Shown here in pieces: positions 1 through 5,379 of a stretch of DNA of 5,699 nucleotides; position 1 is the first letter of the stretch; the number at the start of each line of letters is the position of its first letter. The stretch is from positions 1-5,699 of the forward strand of contig CAJBSR010000298.1 of assembly GCA_903958285.1 (NCBI GenBank), in the 5' to 3' direction. Under the pieces are notes generated by a model, which had not been told where the DNA came from, made no database searches, and saw nothing but the letters and a program-made list of their open reading frames with translations. This stretch comes from an uncultured Sphingomonadales bacterium (GTDB lineage Bacteria > Pseudomonadota > Alphaproteobacteria > Sphingomonadales > Sphingomonadaceae). The translations under genes were made by a program, and so were the position numbers.

Positions 1-730
1 GTGCCGCAAGGATGGCGCCAATGCCCCAGAAAAAGCTGATCGCGACAATCGCCATAAAGAGGCGCGGAATATGCATCGTGTCGCGCACAAGCCGCCAGGA
101 CGCGCGGAACACATTAAAGTCGAGTTTGACGTCCTTATTGGCGATTTCGGGGGGCGCCGGTGGAACGAATTGTCCGCTGATGCGACCGATGATGGCCACC
201 CCGAGAACGGCGAAGGCAGCCCAGTTGGCGGGCATGAGGCCGCCGACAATGGTGCCGAGCAGGATGGCGATGTACGTCCCTGCCTCAACAAGTCCGGTGC
301 CGCCAAGCACGTGCTTCATATCGAGATGCTGCGGCAAAATGGCGTATTTGATCGGTCCGAAAAAGGTCGAGTGCACGCCCATGGCGAACAAAGCCACGAG
401 CAGCAGAGGGATGGAGTGGGTTAAGAGACCGATGCCGCCTGCAATCAAGATCACAATTTCCGCAGACTTGATGATGCGGATCAGCCGCGCCTTGTCCATC
501 GCGTCAGCCAACTGGCCGGAAATTGCGGAGAACAGAAAGAAAGGCAGAATGAACACGCCGCTGGCTAGCGCGCTGAAATTCGCTTCCAGCTTCGGATCAT
601 TGAGGATGGTGTATGTGACGAGCACCACCATGGCCATCTTGTACAGGTTATCGTTGAAGGCACCCAGAAACTGCGTCACGAACAGCGGCAGGAAGCGTCG
701 CTGGCCGAGTAGCCTGAAGGAAGTTTGCAT
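1..730 (-). CDS. MFS permease of the LplT / Aas-associated type, N-terminal part (truncated by window edge)
   Basis: The reverse strand is open from an ATG at 730-728 to the window edge, giving 243 codons with no stop. The protein begins MQTSFRLLGQRRFLPLF and continues into TQFLGAFNDNLYK, the first-helix motif of LplT-like permeases. These occur alone (about 400-430 aa) or as the first domain of large alphaproteobacterial acyl-ACP--phospholipid O-acyltransferases (permease + PlsC-like + AMP-binding domains). Further family wording is HSTFFGPIKYAILPQHL and GGTGLVEAGTYIAILLGT. At least six hydrophobic segments are visible. Known family role: flipping lysophospholipids across the inner membrane for re-acylation. 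Whether the acyltransferase domains follow cannot be seen. No good Shine-Dalgarno lies upstream of the ATG (CCTTTCACCT), but homology-like sequence begins just after it. The divergent neighbour pgsA is also a phospholipid gene. The family call is firm; the exact substrate is inferred. Confidence 0.85.
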   Translation of the reverse strand, partial: MQTSFRLLGQRRFLPLFVTQFLGAFNDNLYKMAMVVLVTYTILNDPKLEANFSALASGVFILPFFLFSAISGQLADAMDKARLIRIIKSAEIVILIAGGIGLLTHSIPLLLVALFAMGVHSTFFGPIKYAILPQHLDMKHVLGGTGLVEAGTYIAILLGTIVGGLMPANWAAFAVLGVAIIGRISGQFVPPAPPEIANKDVKLDFNVFRASWRLVRDTMHIPRLFMAIVAISFFWGIGAILAA

Positions 731-739
731 AGGTGAAAG

Positions 740-770
740 GCCAACCCGACAGTGGAAATGTCGGTTTGGC
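740..770. repeat. Inverted repeat in the pgsA / permease divergent gap
   Basis: The arms are GCCAACCCGAC (740-750) and GTCGGTTTGGC (760-770), 11 bp with one mismatch, separated by 9 nt. The repeat ends 9 nt before the permease start codon, so in that mRNA it would form a hairpin just before the start. As DNA it could be an operator between two divergent promoters. No T-run follows on either strand, so it is not an intrinsic terminator. No clear -35/-10 pair was found in the 87-bp gap. Confidence 0.5.
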
Positions 771-817
771 GCATAGACCAGCTTTTCCCCGCCACGCAAA
801 CGCTTTAAGGGGGTCGG

Positions 818-1372
818 GTGTTAAACAGTCTTCCAAACATCCTGACGCTGTCACGGATCTTCGCAGTGCCCATCCTCGTCGCCCTTTTGTGGTATCCGGG
901 TTGGGAACTTGGGTATGGCCTTGCGTTCGGGCTTTATTGCCTGATGGGCATCACCGACTATTTCGATGGCTACCTTGCCCGCGCGCAGGGAACCGTCTCA
1001 AAATTGGGCGTTTTCCTGGATCCAATCGCCGATAAGATCATGATCGCGGCGGTCGTCCTGATGCTGGTCGCTACGCGCGATATTGCCGGCTGGCACGTCA
1101 TTGCAGCGATTGTCATCTTGCTTCGGGAGATTGCGGTTTCCGGCCTGCGGGAGTTTCTCGCCCAATTGCGCGTCTCTATGCCAGTGACTCGATTGGCCAA
1201 GTGGAAAACGACATTTCAGCTTGTTTCACTGGGTGCCTTGATTCTTGCCGGCGCCTTTCCGGCGGAAGAATGGATCAAGCTGACCGGTCTGGTCTCACTT
1301 TGGGCCGCAGCAGCGCTGACGGCTATCACCGGCTGGGACTATCTGCGCGTCGGCATCAAGCACATGGATTGA
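818..1372 (+). CDS. pgsA: CDP-diacylglycerol--glycerol-3-phosphate 3-phosphatidyltransferase
   Basis: Integral inner-membrane enzyme that joins CDP-diacylglycerol and sn-glycerol-3-phosphate to make phosphatidylglycerophosphate with release of CMP, the committed step to phosphatidylglycerol and cardiolipin. The complete CDP-alcohol phosphotransferase signature is present: D47-x2-D50-G51-x2-A54-R55-x8-G64-x3-D68-x3-D72, including the aspartates that bind the metal ions. The start LNSLPNILTLSRIFAVP is typical of PgsA, and several hydrophobic helices follow. The 184-aa length matches the family (about 180-200). The start is GTG at 818, preceded by AAGGGGG at 807-813. The gene heads a tight operon: moaD starts 3 nt after its stop. 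The divergent lipid-related permease suggests shared membrane-lipid context. Confidence 0.96.
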   Translation: MLNSLPNILTLSRIFAVPILVALLWYPGWELGYGLAFGLYCLMGITDYFDGYLARAQGTVSKLGVFLDPIADKIMIAAVVLMLVATRDIAGWHVIAAIVILLREIAVSGLREFLAQLRVSMPVTRLAKWKTTFQLVSLGALILAGAFPAEEWIKLTGLVSLWAAAALTAITGWDYLRVGIKHMD

Positions 1373-1375
1373 GCG

Positions 1376-1633
1376 GTGGCGCTCGACATCCTCTATTTTG
1401 CGTGGGTTCGTGAACGGGTCGGTGTCGGCGCGGAGCGAATCGACTTGCCTGACGGAGTTTCGACCCCGCTTGATCTCGCCCTTTGGCTCGCTGCGCGCGG
1501 TGGCGGTTATGCCGAGGCTTTTTCCGACCCCAGTCGGCTGCGCTGTGCGGTCGATCAGGACATCGTGCCGCTAACGGCTGATCTGGCCAATGCCGCCGAA
1601 ATTGCCTTCTTTCCGCCTGTGACCGGCGGATGA
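1376..1633 (+). CDS. moaD: Molybdopterin synthase small (sulfur carrier) subunit MoaD
   Basis: Ubiquitin-fold sulfur carrier of molybdenum cofactor synthesis. Its C-terminal glycine is adenylated (by MoeB in E. coli) and thiocarboxylated, and it supplies sulfur to cyclic pyranopterin monophosphate inside the MoaD2-MoaE2 complex in the cytoplasm. The 85-aa protein begins ALDILYFAWVRERVG, a typical MoaD first strand, and ends FFPPVTGG with the essential terminal Gly-Gly, followed directly by the stop. Length fits the family (about 80-85). The start is GTG at 1376, only 3 nt after the pgsA stop; the ribosome site is weak, so coupling to pgsA translation is likely. It overlaps moaE by 4 nt, consistent with equimolar production of the two subunits. 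Confidence 0.95.
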   Translation: MALDILYFAWVRERVGVGAERIDLPDGVSTPLDLALWLAARGGGYAEAFSDPSRLRCAVDQDIVPLTADLANAAEIAFFPPVTGG

Positions 1634-2067
1634 TCTCCGTTCGCGTCCAGCCGGAGGATTTTGACGTCGGCGCCGAACTGGCGGCTCTGGAGGGCCAAGG
1701 CGGCGGAGCTGTCGCGTCCTTTACAGGCATCGTCCGGGCAGATGATGGCGTTGAGGCCATGACGCTGGAACATTATCCGGGGATGACGGAAAAGGCGCTC
1801 ACGGCCCTTGCCGACCAAGCGAAGGGCAGGTGGCCGCTTTGTGGTGTCACTGTGCTTCACCGTGTCGGCACATTGAAGGCAGGCGATCGCATTGTTTTTG
1901 TGGGAACCGCCAGTGACCATCGTGCAGCCGCGCTAGAGGCGTGCACCTTCCTGATCGACCGGTTGAAGACCGATGCCCCCTTCTGGAAGAAGGAACACAG
2001 GAGCGAAGGTGACAACTGGGTGGAGGCACGTGCCAGGGACGACGCGGCAGCCAGAAGCTGGGATTAA
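1630..2067 (+). CDS. moaE: Molybdopterin synthase catalytic subunit MoaE
   Basis: Catalytic subunit that converts cyclic pyranopterin monophosphate into molybdopterin using two MoaD thiocarboxylates. The 145-aa protein carries the family active-site layout: R36 in FTGIVR, H97-R98 in ASDHR, and K113 and K120 in LKTDAPFWKKE, matching E. coli R39, H103/R104, K119 and K126. The ending GDNWVEARARDD followed by AARSW is also typical. Its ATG lies inside the end of moaD, sharing four bases (ATGA), which indicates translational coupling. No other cofactor genes (moaA, moaC, moeA, moeB) are in view, so the pathway must be completed elsewhere. It converges on an OxyR-like gene across a 126-bp gap rich in secondary structure. 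No convincing rightward terminator was found. Confidence 0.96.
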   Translation: MISVRVQPEDFDVGAELAALEGQGGGAVASFTGIVRADDGVEAMTLEHYPGMTEKALTALADQAKGRWPLCGVTVLHRVGTLKAGDRIVFVGTASDHRAAALEACTFLIDRLKTDAPFWKKEHRSEGDNWVEARARDDAAARSWD

Positions 2068-2082
2068 AGGGTAAGACGCTTT

Positions 2083-2123
2083 AAAAACTGGCCCGACGGC
2101 GAGACCAGATACCGCCGGACCAG
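2083..2123 (-). terminator. Intrinsic terminator of the oxyR-like gene
   Basis: Read leftwards, the arms CTGGTCCGGCGG (2123-2112) and CCGTCGGGCCAG (2099-2088) form an uninterrupted 12-bp stem with two G-U pairs around a 12-nt loop, followed at once by TTTTT (2087-2083). On the opposite strand the two wobble positions become C-A mismatches, so the hairpin is better for leftward RNA. It lies about 70 nt after the stop of the regulator gene at 2194. Confidence 0.75.
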
Positions 2124-2176
2124 CTGGTGCGACCCAAGGCCCCCTGGTCTCAACCTAGGTGGGGACGCCGTTTGGC
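2091..2176. repeat. Nested inverted repeats in the moaE / oxyR convergent gap
   Basis: Two further dyads enclose and overlap the terminator. GCCCGACGGCG (2091-2101) pairs with CGCCGTTTGGC (2166-2176), with one mismatch and one wobble. GAGACCAG (2101-2108) pairs perfectly with CTGGTCTC (2144-2151). Between them lies the 10-bp palindrome ACCAGCTGGT (2119-2128), and CCTAGG (2154-2159) lies in the 3' part. Pairing of the outer arms excludes the terminator stem at 2088-2123, because they share its 3' arm and loop. It could be a two-way termination region or an unrecognised structured RNA. I recognise no RNA family. Confidence 0.45.
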
Positions 2177-2193
2177 TTTACGAGCTTTTATCG

Positions 2194-3108
2194 TCAGTCC
2201 GGTGCGTTAGCGCGCTCATTCGCAGTCCGCAGCACATTGGCCAGCATTTGGAACTCTTTTCCACGCGGACTCGCCTTTCGCCAGACAAGCGCGATGGTGC
2301 GCGTGGGGTGCGCGGCCTCCAGCGGACGGGCAACCACGTCGGTCCCATTCAGGATACCCGCATCAATCGCCATCTGCGGCAAGATCGTGAGCCCTAATCC
2401 ATTATCGACCATCTGCACCAGCGTATGCAGCGACGTGCCAAGCATGCGGGCTTCGGCGCGCAGTTCAGGCCGACTACAGGCCGAAAGCGCATGGTCTTTC
2501 AGGCAGTGCCCGTCTTCCAGCAGGAGGAGGCGTTGTTCGTCAATCTGCTCCGGCCGGATGCTTGCCGGTGGATTGTCGCCCGCCGGATAGGCAATGTGCA
2601 GACGGTCTTCAAAAAGGACCTCGCTCTCAACGTCACCACAGCCGAACGGCAAGGCGAGCAAGACGCAATCAAGAAGCCCCCGGTTAAGAGACTCACAGGC
2701 TGCGGCGCTCGTTTCTTCCCGAAGGAAGAGCTTGAGGTCCGGCCAGTCTTGCCGGACGGGACGGAGCAAGCGGGGAAGCAGAAATGGCGCAATGGTGGGG
2801 ATCACGCCGAGGCGAAGTTCCCCGGACAGCGGCTTGCCTTCGGCCTTGACGAGATCGCCCAGTTCCTCCGCCTCGCGCATGACGCGGCGGGCCTTATCCA
2901 CGACCCGAAGGCCGAGTGACGTAAAGCGCACGACACGTCGGGTGCGCTCCACCAGCGTGACGCCGATGAGCGATTCCAGTTCGCGCAAACCGGCAGACAG
3001 CGTCGATTGCGTTACGAAGCAGGCTTCGGCCGCTTTGCCAAAATGGCCATGGTCGTGCAGCGCGACCAGATATTGAAGCTGTTTCAGGGTCGGCAGGAAT
3101 ACGCTCAT
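2194..3108 (-). CDS. oxyR: OxyR-like LysR-family peroxide-sensing transcriptional regulator
   Basis: Full-length LysR-type regulator of 304 aa (E. coli OxyR is 305). Residues 7-65 hold the winged helix-turn-helix, with HFGKAAEACFVTQSTLSAG as its core. From about residue 95 the two-lobed sensor domain follows (GELRLGVIPTIAPFLLP). The OxyR hallmark is EDGHCLKDHALSAC: C202 and C211 are nine residues apart like E. coli C199 and C208, which form the disulfide on contact with hydrogen peroxide, and H201 matches H198. T105 fits E. coli T100; S134 appears to stand where E. coli has T129, a mild change. Start ATG at 3108 has GAGGCG 8 nt upstream. It is divergent from cysE, so the shared gap probably contains its operator, and an intrinsic terminator follows. 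Targets beyond this are not visible: no catalase or peroxiredoxin gene is in the window. Confidence 0.92.
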   Translation of the reverse strand: MSVFLPTLKQLQYLVALHDHGHFGKAAEACFVTQSTLSAGLRELESLIGVTLVERTRRVVRFTSLGLRVVDKARRVMREAEELGDLVKAEGKPLSGELRLGVIPTIAPFLLPRLLRPVRQDWPDLKLFLREETSAAACESLNRGLLDCVLLALPFGCGDVESEVLFEDRLHIAYPAGDNPPASIRPEQIDEQRLLLLEDGHCLKDHALSACSRPELRAEARMLGTSLHTLVQMVDNGLGLTILPQMAIDAGILNGTDVVARPLEAAHPTRTIALVWRKASPRGKEFQMLANVLRTANERANAPD

Positions 3109-3112
3109 TTTT

Positions 3113-3168
3113 ATCGCCTCAATCTATCAATGATGGTAATTTAAGTGATTGAAGCGATCATTCAAGCG
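3113..3168. promoter_or_regulatory. Candidate regulator-binding dyads between oxyR and cysE
   Basis: The gap is AT-rich here, unlike its surroundings. ATCGCCTCAAT (3113-3123) and ATTGAAGCGAT (3148-3158) are inverted copies with one mismatch over 11 bp. ATTGAAGCG (3148-3156) and ATTCAAGCG (3160-3168) are near-direct copies 12 bp apart, which also creates the dyad TTGAA-N7-TTCAA (3149-3165). ATCAATGAT (3126-3134) is a small palindrome. LysR-type proteins usually bind such dyads between their own gene and a divergent one. I cannot place convincing -35/-10 boxes for either direction, and the sites do not match the E. coli OxyR consensus cleanly. Confidence 0.45.
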
Positions 3169-3170
3169 CC

Positions 3171-3245
3171 ATGAAAGCATGCAAATTGTGCAACGCGGAC
3201 GCTTTACGGATGCAGGGTCTGGAATTGGCGGGCCTTGCGGCCTAA
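3171..3245 (+). CDS. Possible 24-aa leader peptide with two early Cys codons, upstream of cysE
   Basis: An ATG at 3171 opens a frame of 24 codons ending TAA at 3243-3245, 30 nt before the cysE start. It reads MKACKLCNADAL and then MQGLELAGLAA. The two cysteine codons (3180-3182 and 3189-3191) are both TGC and sit at positions 4 and 7. The downstream gene makes the precursor of cysteine, which is the reason to list it. Against it: the upstream ribosome site is poor (AAGCG only), an ORF of 24 codons is common by chance, and two Cys codons are few for classical attenuation. No membrane segment or known domain is seen. Confidence 0.3.
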   Translation: MKACKLCNADALRMQGLELAGLAA

Positions 3246-3253
3246 GAAGCGTC
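3198..3253 (+). other. Dyad in the cysE leader overlapping the small ORF
   Basis: GACGCTT (3198-3204) and AAGCGTC (3247-3253) are perfect 7-bp complements, extendable by one G-U pair. They enclose a smaller hairpin GGCC-TTGC-GGCC (3231-3242). The 5' arm starts 7 nt after the second Cys codon of the small ORF, within the footprint of a ribosome halted there. The 3' arm lies just before the cysE ribosome site (AGGAAGG, 3261-3267). No T-run follows, so it is not an intrinsic terminator; any effect would be on translation or RNA stability. Confidence 0.35.
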
Positions 3254-3275
3254 AAACAAAAGGAAGGGCGCAAGG

Positions 3276-3962
3276 GTGTTTAACGGCATCATCGCATATC
3301 TGGATTCGATCAAAGCGCGTGATCCCGCGCCGCGGTCCCGCTGGGAAATCCTCACCTATCCGGGCGTCTGGGCTTTGGCGATGCACCGCGCTGCGCATTG
3401 GCTTTTCGAAGCCGACATGTACTTCCTTGCACGGCTTGTGAACCATTTTTCCCGCTTCCTGACCGCGATCGACATTCACCCCGGCGCCAAGATTGGCCGC
3501 TTTTTCTTTATCGACCACGGCTTTGTGGTGATCGGCGAGACGGCGGAGATCGGCGACAATGTGACGATCTATCAGGGCGCAACGCTGGGCGGCACCAATC
3601 CGACAAGCGGGCAGGGCGGAAAACGTCACCCGACCATTGAAGATGATGCCATCATCAGCCTTGGCGCGGCTGTGCTTGGCCCCATCACTGTCGGCAGGCG
3701 CGCGCGCATTGCGGCCAATGCCGTTGTCACCAAGGACGTGCCGGAAGGCGCGACGATGGTTGGTATCCCGGCGCGCCCGCTGCTGGTCGATGCAACCGAC
3801 TATCAGAAGCCCTTCATGCCCTATGGCACGCCCTGCAATGGGCGGTTTGATCCAGCGACGCAGCAGCTGGAAATCCTGAAATGTGAAGTTGAGCAGTTGC
3901 AAAAGCGCATTGCCGAGCTTGTTGAGACCAAGCAGGCGAAAGCGCCGAGGAAGAGCGCCTGA
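3276..3962 (+). CDS. cysE: Serine O-acetyltransferase
   Basis: Cytoplasmic enzyme that acetylates L-serine with acetyl-CoA to give O-acetylserine, the committed step of cysteine synthesis. The 228-aa protein has the shorter N-terminal helical region of the EpsC/plant-like form (E. coli CysE is 273 aa). The left-handed beta-helix of hexapeptide repeats begins around residue 65: AIDIHPGAKIG, FFFIDHGFVVIGETAEIGD, GATLGGT. D66 and H81 match the catalytic dyad D143/H158 of E. coli, and R117-H118 the substrate-binding pair in KRHP. The helix ends at VGIPARPL (162-169). A tail of about 60 residues follows, with a probable coiled coil at 194-218, ending in Ala instead of the Ile that docks E. coli CysE into CysK. 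Start GTG at 3276 follows AGGAAGG by 8 nt. The stop overlaps the next start (TGATG). Confidence 0.94.
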   Translation: MFNGIIAYLDSIKARDPAPRSRWEILTYPGVWALAMHRAAHWLFEADMYFLARLVNHFSRFLTAIDIHPGAKIGRFFFIDHGFVVIGETAEIGDNVTIYQGATLGGTNPTSGQGGKRHPTIEDDAIISLGAAVLGPITVGRRARIAANAVVTKDVPEGATMVGIPARPLLVDATDYQKPFMPYGTPCNGRFDPATQQLEILKCEVEQLQKRIAELVETKQAKAPRKSA

Positions 3963-4297
3963 TGGGCATCGTTGCGCCGTTTCCCCTCAAGGGCGGCCAA
4001 GTTGCTTTTGAACGGTCTGAACTCACCCGTATTTTAGATCTTTACGGGCGCATGGTCGCCGCGGGTCATTGGAAAGATTATGCCATGGACATGGGCCGCG
4101 ATGCGGCTGTGTTCAGTGCGTTTAGGCGGGCGACAGAACGACCGGAATTCCGCATTGAAAAGCGCCCCGCCTTGCGTAATCGGCAAGGGCAATGGGCGCT
4201 GGTCGGGGAACAGGGTGTCGTCCTCCGGCGCGGGCATGAGCTTGGGCCCGTGCTCGCCCCGGTCGAACGGCGTCTTATGAAGCTGGTTGCGGAATAA
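3962..4297 (+). CDS. DUF2794 family protein
   Basis: Conserved alphaproteobacterial protein of unknown function, 111 aa, the usual length for the family. Recognisable DUF2794 wording: FERSELTRILDLYGRMVAAG (16-35), HWKDYAMDMGRDAAVFSAFR (36-55), a FRIEKRPAL stretch, and RRGHEL near the C-terminus. It is soluble-looking, with no signal peptide or membrane helix, and rich in Arg. GAGGAAG at 3947-3953 stands 8 nt before the ATG, and the ATG shares one base with the cysE stop (TGATG), so translation is coupled to cysE. That links it to the cysE transcript but does not show a role in cysteine metabolism. Its last 23 bp overlap the end of the convergent membrane-protein gene. Confidence 0.85.
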   Translation: MGIVAPFPLKGGQVAFERSELTRILDLYGRMVAAGHWKDYAMDMGRDAAVFSAFRRATERPEFRIEKRPALRNRQGQWALVGEQGVVLRRGHELGPVLAPVERRLMKLVAE

Positions 4298-5321
4298 CCG
4301 TCTGAGTGACGGGTAGGCGGGTTTGCACGCCTTCGGGCAACATCTGCACCAACCAGGCCCGCACATCATGCCAGAAGGCCGAAAGCAGCAGCAGGGCTGA
4401 GCCGATGACCAAAGCGGTGATGGCGACGTTGAGGCTCACCGCGCCGAACTCCTTGAACAGCGCCCCCATGGCAGCGAGCACATAGGCCAGTGCAGACACC
4501 ATCAGCGCACGACGGTCGATGATGAGGGCCACAGCACCAAGCGCGAGGTAGATGGCGAGCACGACGCCCGCCACGCCGATGGAGGCGTCGCCCGCAGTCA
4601 GGCCGAGCATGACGAAGATCGGGTGCACAATCATCGGGGCGGCCAAGAGATGGAGCCAGAAGGCCACATCCGACCGGCGCGTTATCCGTTCCCGGTCGCT
4701 CATGTCCCACCGCATCGCGAAGGCGAAAATGCCAAGGCCTGCGGCGAGGATGATCGGCATCATGATCTTTTCCGCGTCGGGTTTGGCGACGAGCAGCAGA
4801 AGGAAGAGCATTCCCGCAGCCGCGGCCGCACCTGCCGCAATGGTGATCGGCACCATGAAGCGCCGCCAGTGCAGCCAAGCGCCGCCGACCGCGATGGCGG
4901 CGGACAATGCGAGTAGAGCGGCACCCAGACGGTCATCCTCACCTACCGCACCATCTGGCACAAGGAAGGTGCCAAATGCCGCAAAGACGCCGCCGACAAA
5001 GGCGAGCAGGAAGATGATGCTGGGCAGGGCCATGCGGCGCTTGGCGGTAAAGTATTCAGCCATCCCCCAAGAGGAGACGGCGACCAGCGCTGCGCCAAGC
5101 CAGGGCGTCACACTGCCACCGGCCCAGGCACATCCGGTCAGAAACAGGATGCCTGCGATCGATACGACGATATCGTTGAAACCGGTTATCACCCGGAATT
5201 GCTCTTCATCCACCATCGGGGATTGGCGCGCGCGGCTCACATAAGCGCGAAAGGCCGCAGCGGATGCGGGCGTCAGTGCGCCTGCGGCCACCGCTGAGTC
5301 GAGATCGGAATCACTGTACAT
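4275..5321 (-). CDS. Ten-helix inner-membrane protein of unknown function
   Basis: 348 aa, not assigned to a characterised family. A soluble N-terminal segment (1-50: SDLDSAVAAGALTPASAAAF, then a short acidic stretch MVDEEQF) precedes about ten hydrophobic helices, roughly 51-69, 71-91, 99-121, 132-151, 156-179, 187-204, 218-241, 247-268, 272-293 and 296-317. A polar tail follows. The N-terminal layout and the late LLSAFWHDVRAWLVQMLP resemble DUF2157-like membrane proteins, which is only a suggestion. The chosen start is ATG at 5321, with AGGGAGGAAAG 6 nt upstream; an ATG at 5549 in the same frame would add 76 residues of low-complexity, dehydrogenase-overlapping sequence and is rejected. The promoter lies under a twin operator, so expression is probably tightly repressed by an unlinked regulator. 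The 3' end overlaps the DUF2794 gene by 23 bp. Confidence 0.8.
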   Translation of the reverse strand: MYSDSDLDSAVAAGALTPASAAAFRAYVSRARQSPMVDEEQFRVITGFNDIVVSIAGILFLTGCAWAGGSVTPWLGAALVAVSSWGMAEYFTAKRRMALPSIIFLLAFVGGVFAAFGTFLVPDGAVGEDDRLGAALLALSAAIAVGGAWLHWRRFMVPITIAAGAAAAAGMLFLLLLVAKPDAEKIMMPIILAAGLGIFAFAMRWDMSDRERITRRSDVAFWLHLLAAPMIVHPIFVMLGLTAGDASIGVAGVVLAIYLALGAVALIIDRRALMVSALAYVLAAMGALFKEFGAVSLNVAITALVIGSALLLLSAFWHDVRAWLVQMLPEGVQTRLPVTQTVIPQPAS

Positions 5322-5338
5322 CGGGCTTTCCTCCCTTG

Positions 5339-5358
5339 TGTATTGGAAGGATAATACA
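5339..5358. promoter_or_regulatory. Operator box 1 (proximal), TGTATT-N8-AATACA
   Basis: Half-sites TGTATT (5339-5344) and AATACA (5353-5358) are perfect inverted copies with an 8-nt spacer, and the match extends one base outward to GTGTATT / AATACAC (5338-5359). The box covers the -10 element and the expected transcription start of the leftward membrane-protein gene, a position typical of repression. Confidence 0.7.
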
Positions 5359-5379
5359 CCGGCTGTATTGTGAATGCAA
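5351..5379 (-). promoter_or_regulatory. Promoter of the membrane-protein gene
   Basis: Read leftwards: -35 TTGCAT (5379-5374), 17-nt spacer, -10 TATTAT (5356-5351), the latter matching 5 of 6 consensus bases and the former 3 of 6. Transcription would start near 5344, giving a leader of about 23 nt containing the strong ribosome site before the ATG at 5321. Both operator boxes overlap these elements. Confidence 0.55.

Noticed and set aside
12..776. 254-codon rightward open frame
   Set aside because: It is the complement of the MFS permease; the translation has no family features, while the reverse strand reads as a clear permease.
2068..2193. tRNA, SRP RNA or tmRNA in the structured gap
   Set aside because: No cloverleaf, T-loop sequence or conserved SRP loop could be found; left as unassigned structure.
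2159..2919. Two rightward frames (2159-2590 and 2425-2919) opposite the oxyR-like gene
   Set aside because: Shadows of a well-recognised regulator; no ribosome sites or domains.
3231..3242. GGCC-TTGC-GGCC hairpin as a transcription attenuator before cysE
   Set aside because: Stem is only 4-5 bp and is followed by AAGAAGCG, not a T-tract.
3252..3902. 216-codon leftward frame opposite cysE
   Set aside because: Shadow of cysE; no family resemblance, and the cysE frame has complete catalytic motifs.
4552..5244. 230-codon rightward frame opposite the membrane protein
   Set aside because: Composition rich in Ser, Arg, Ala and Pro without motifs, as expected of the complement of a GC-rich membrane-protein gene.
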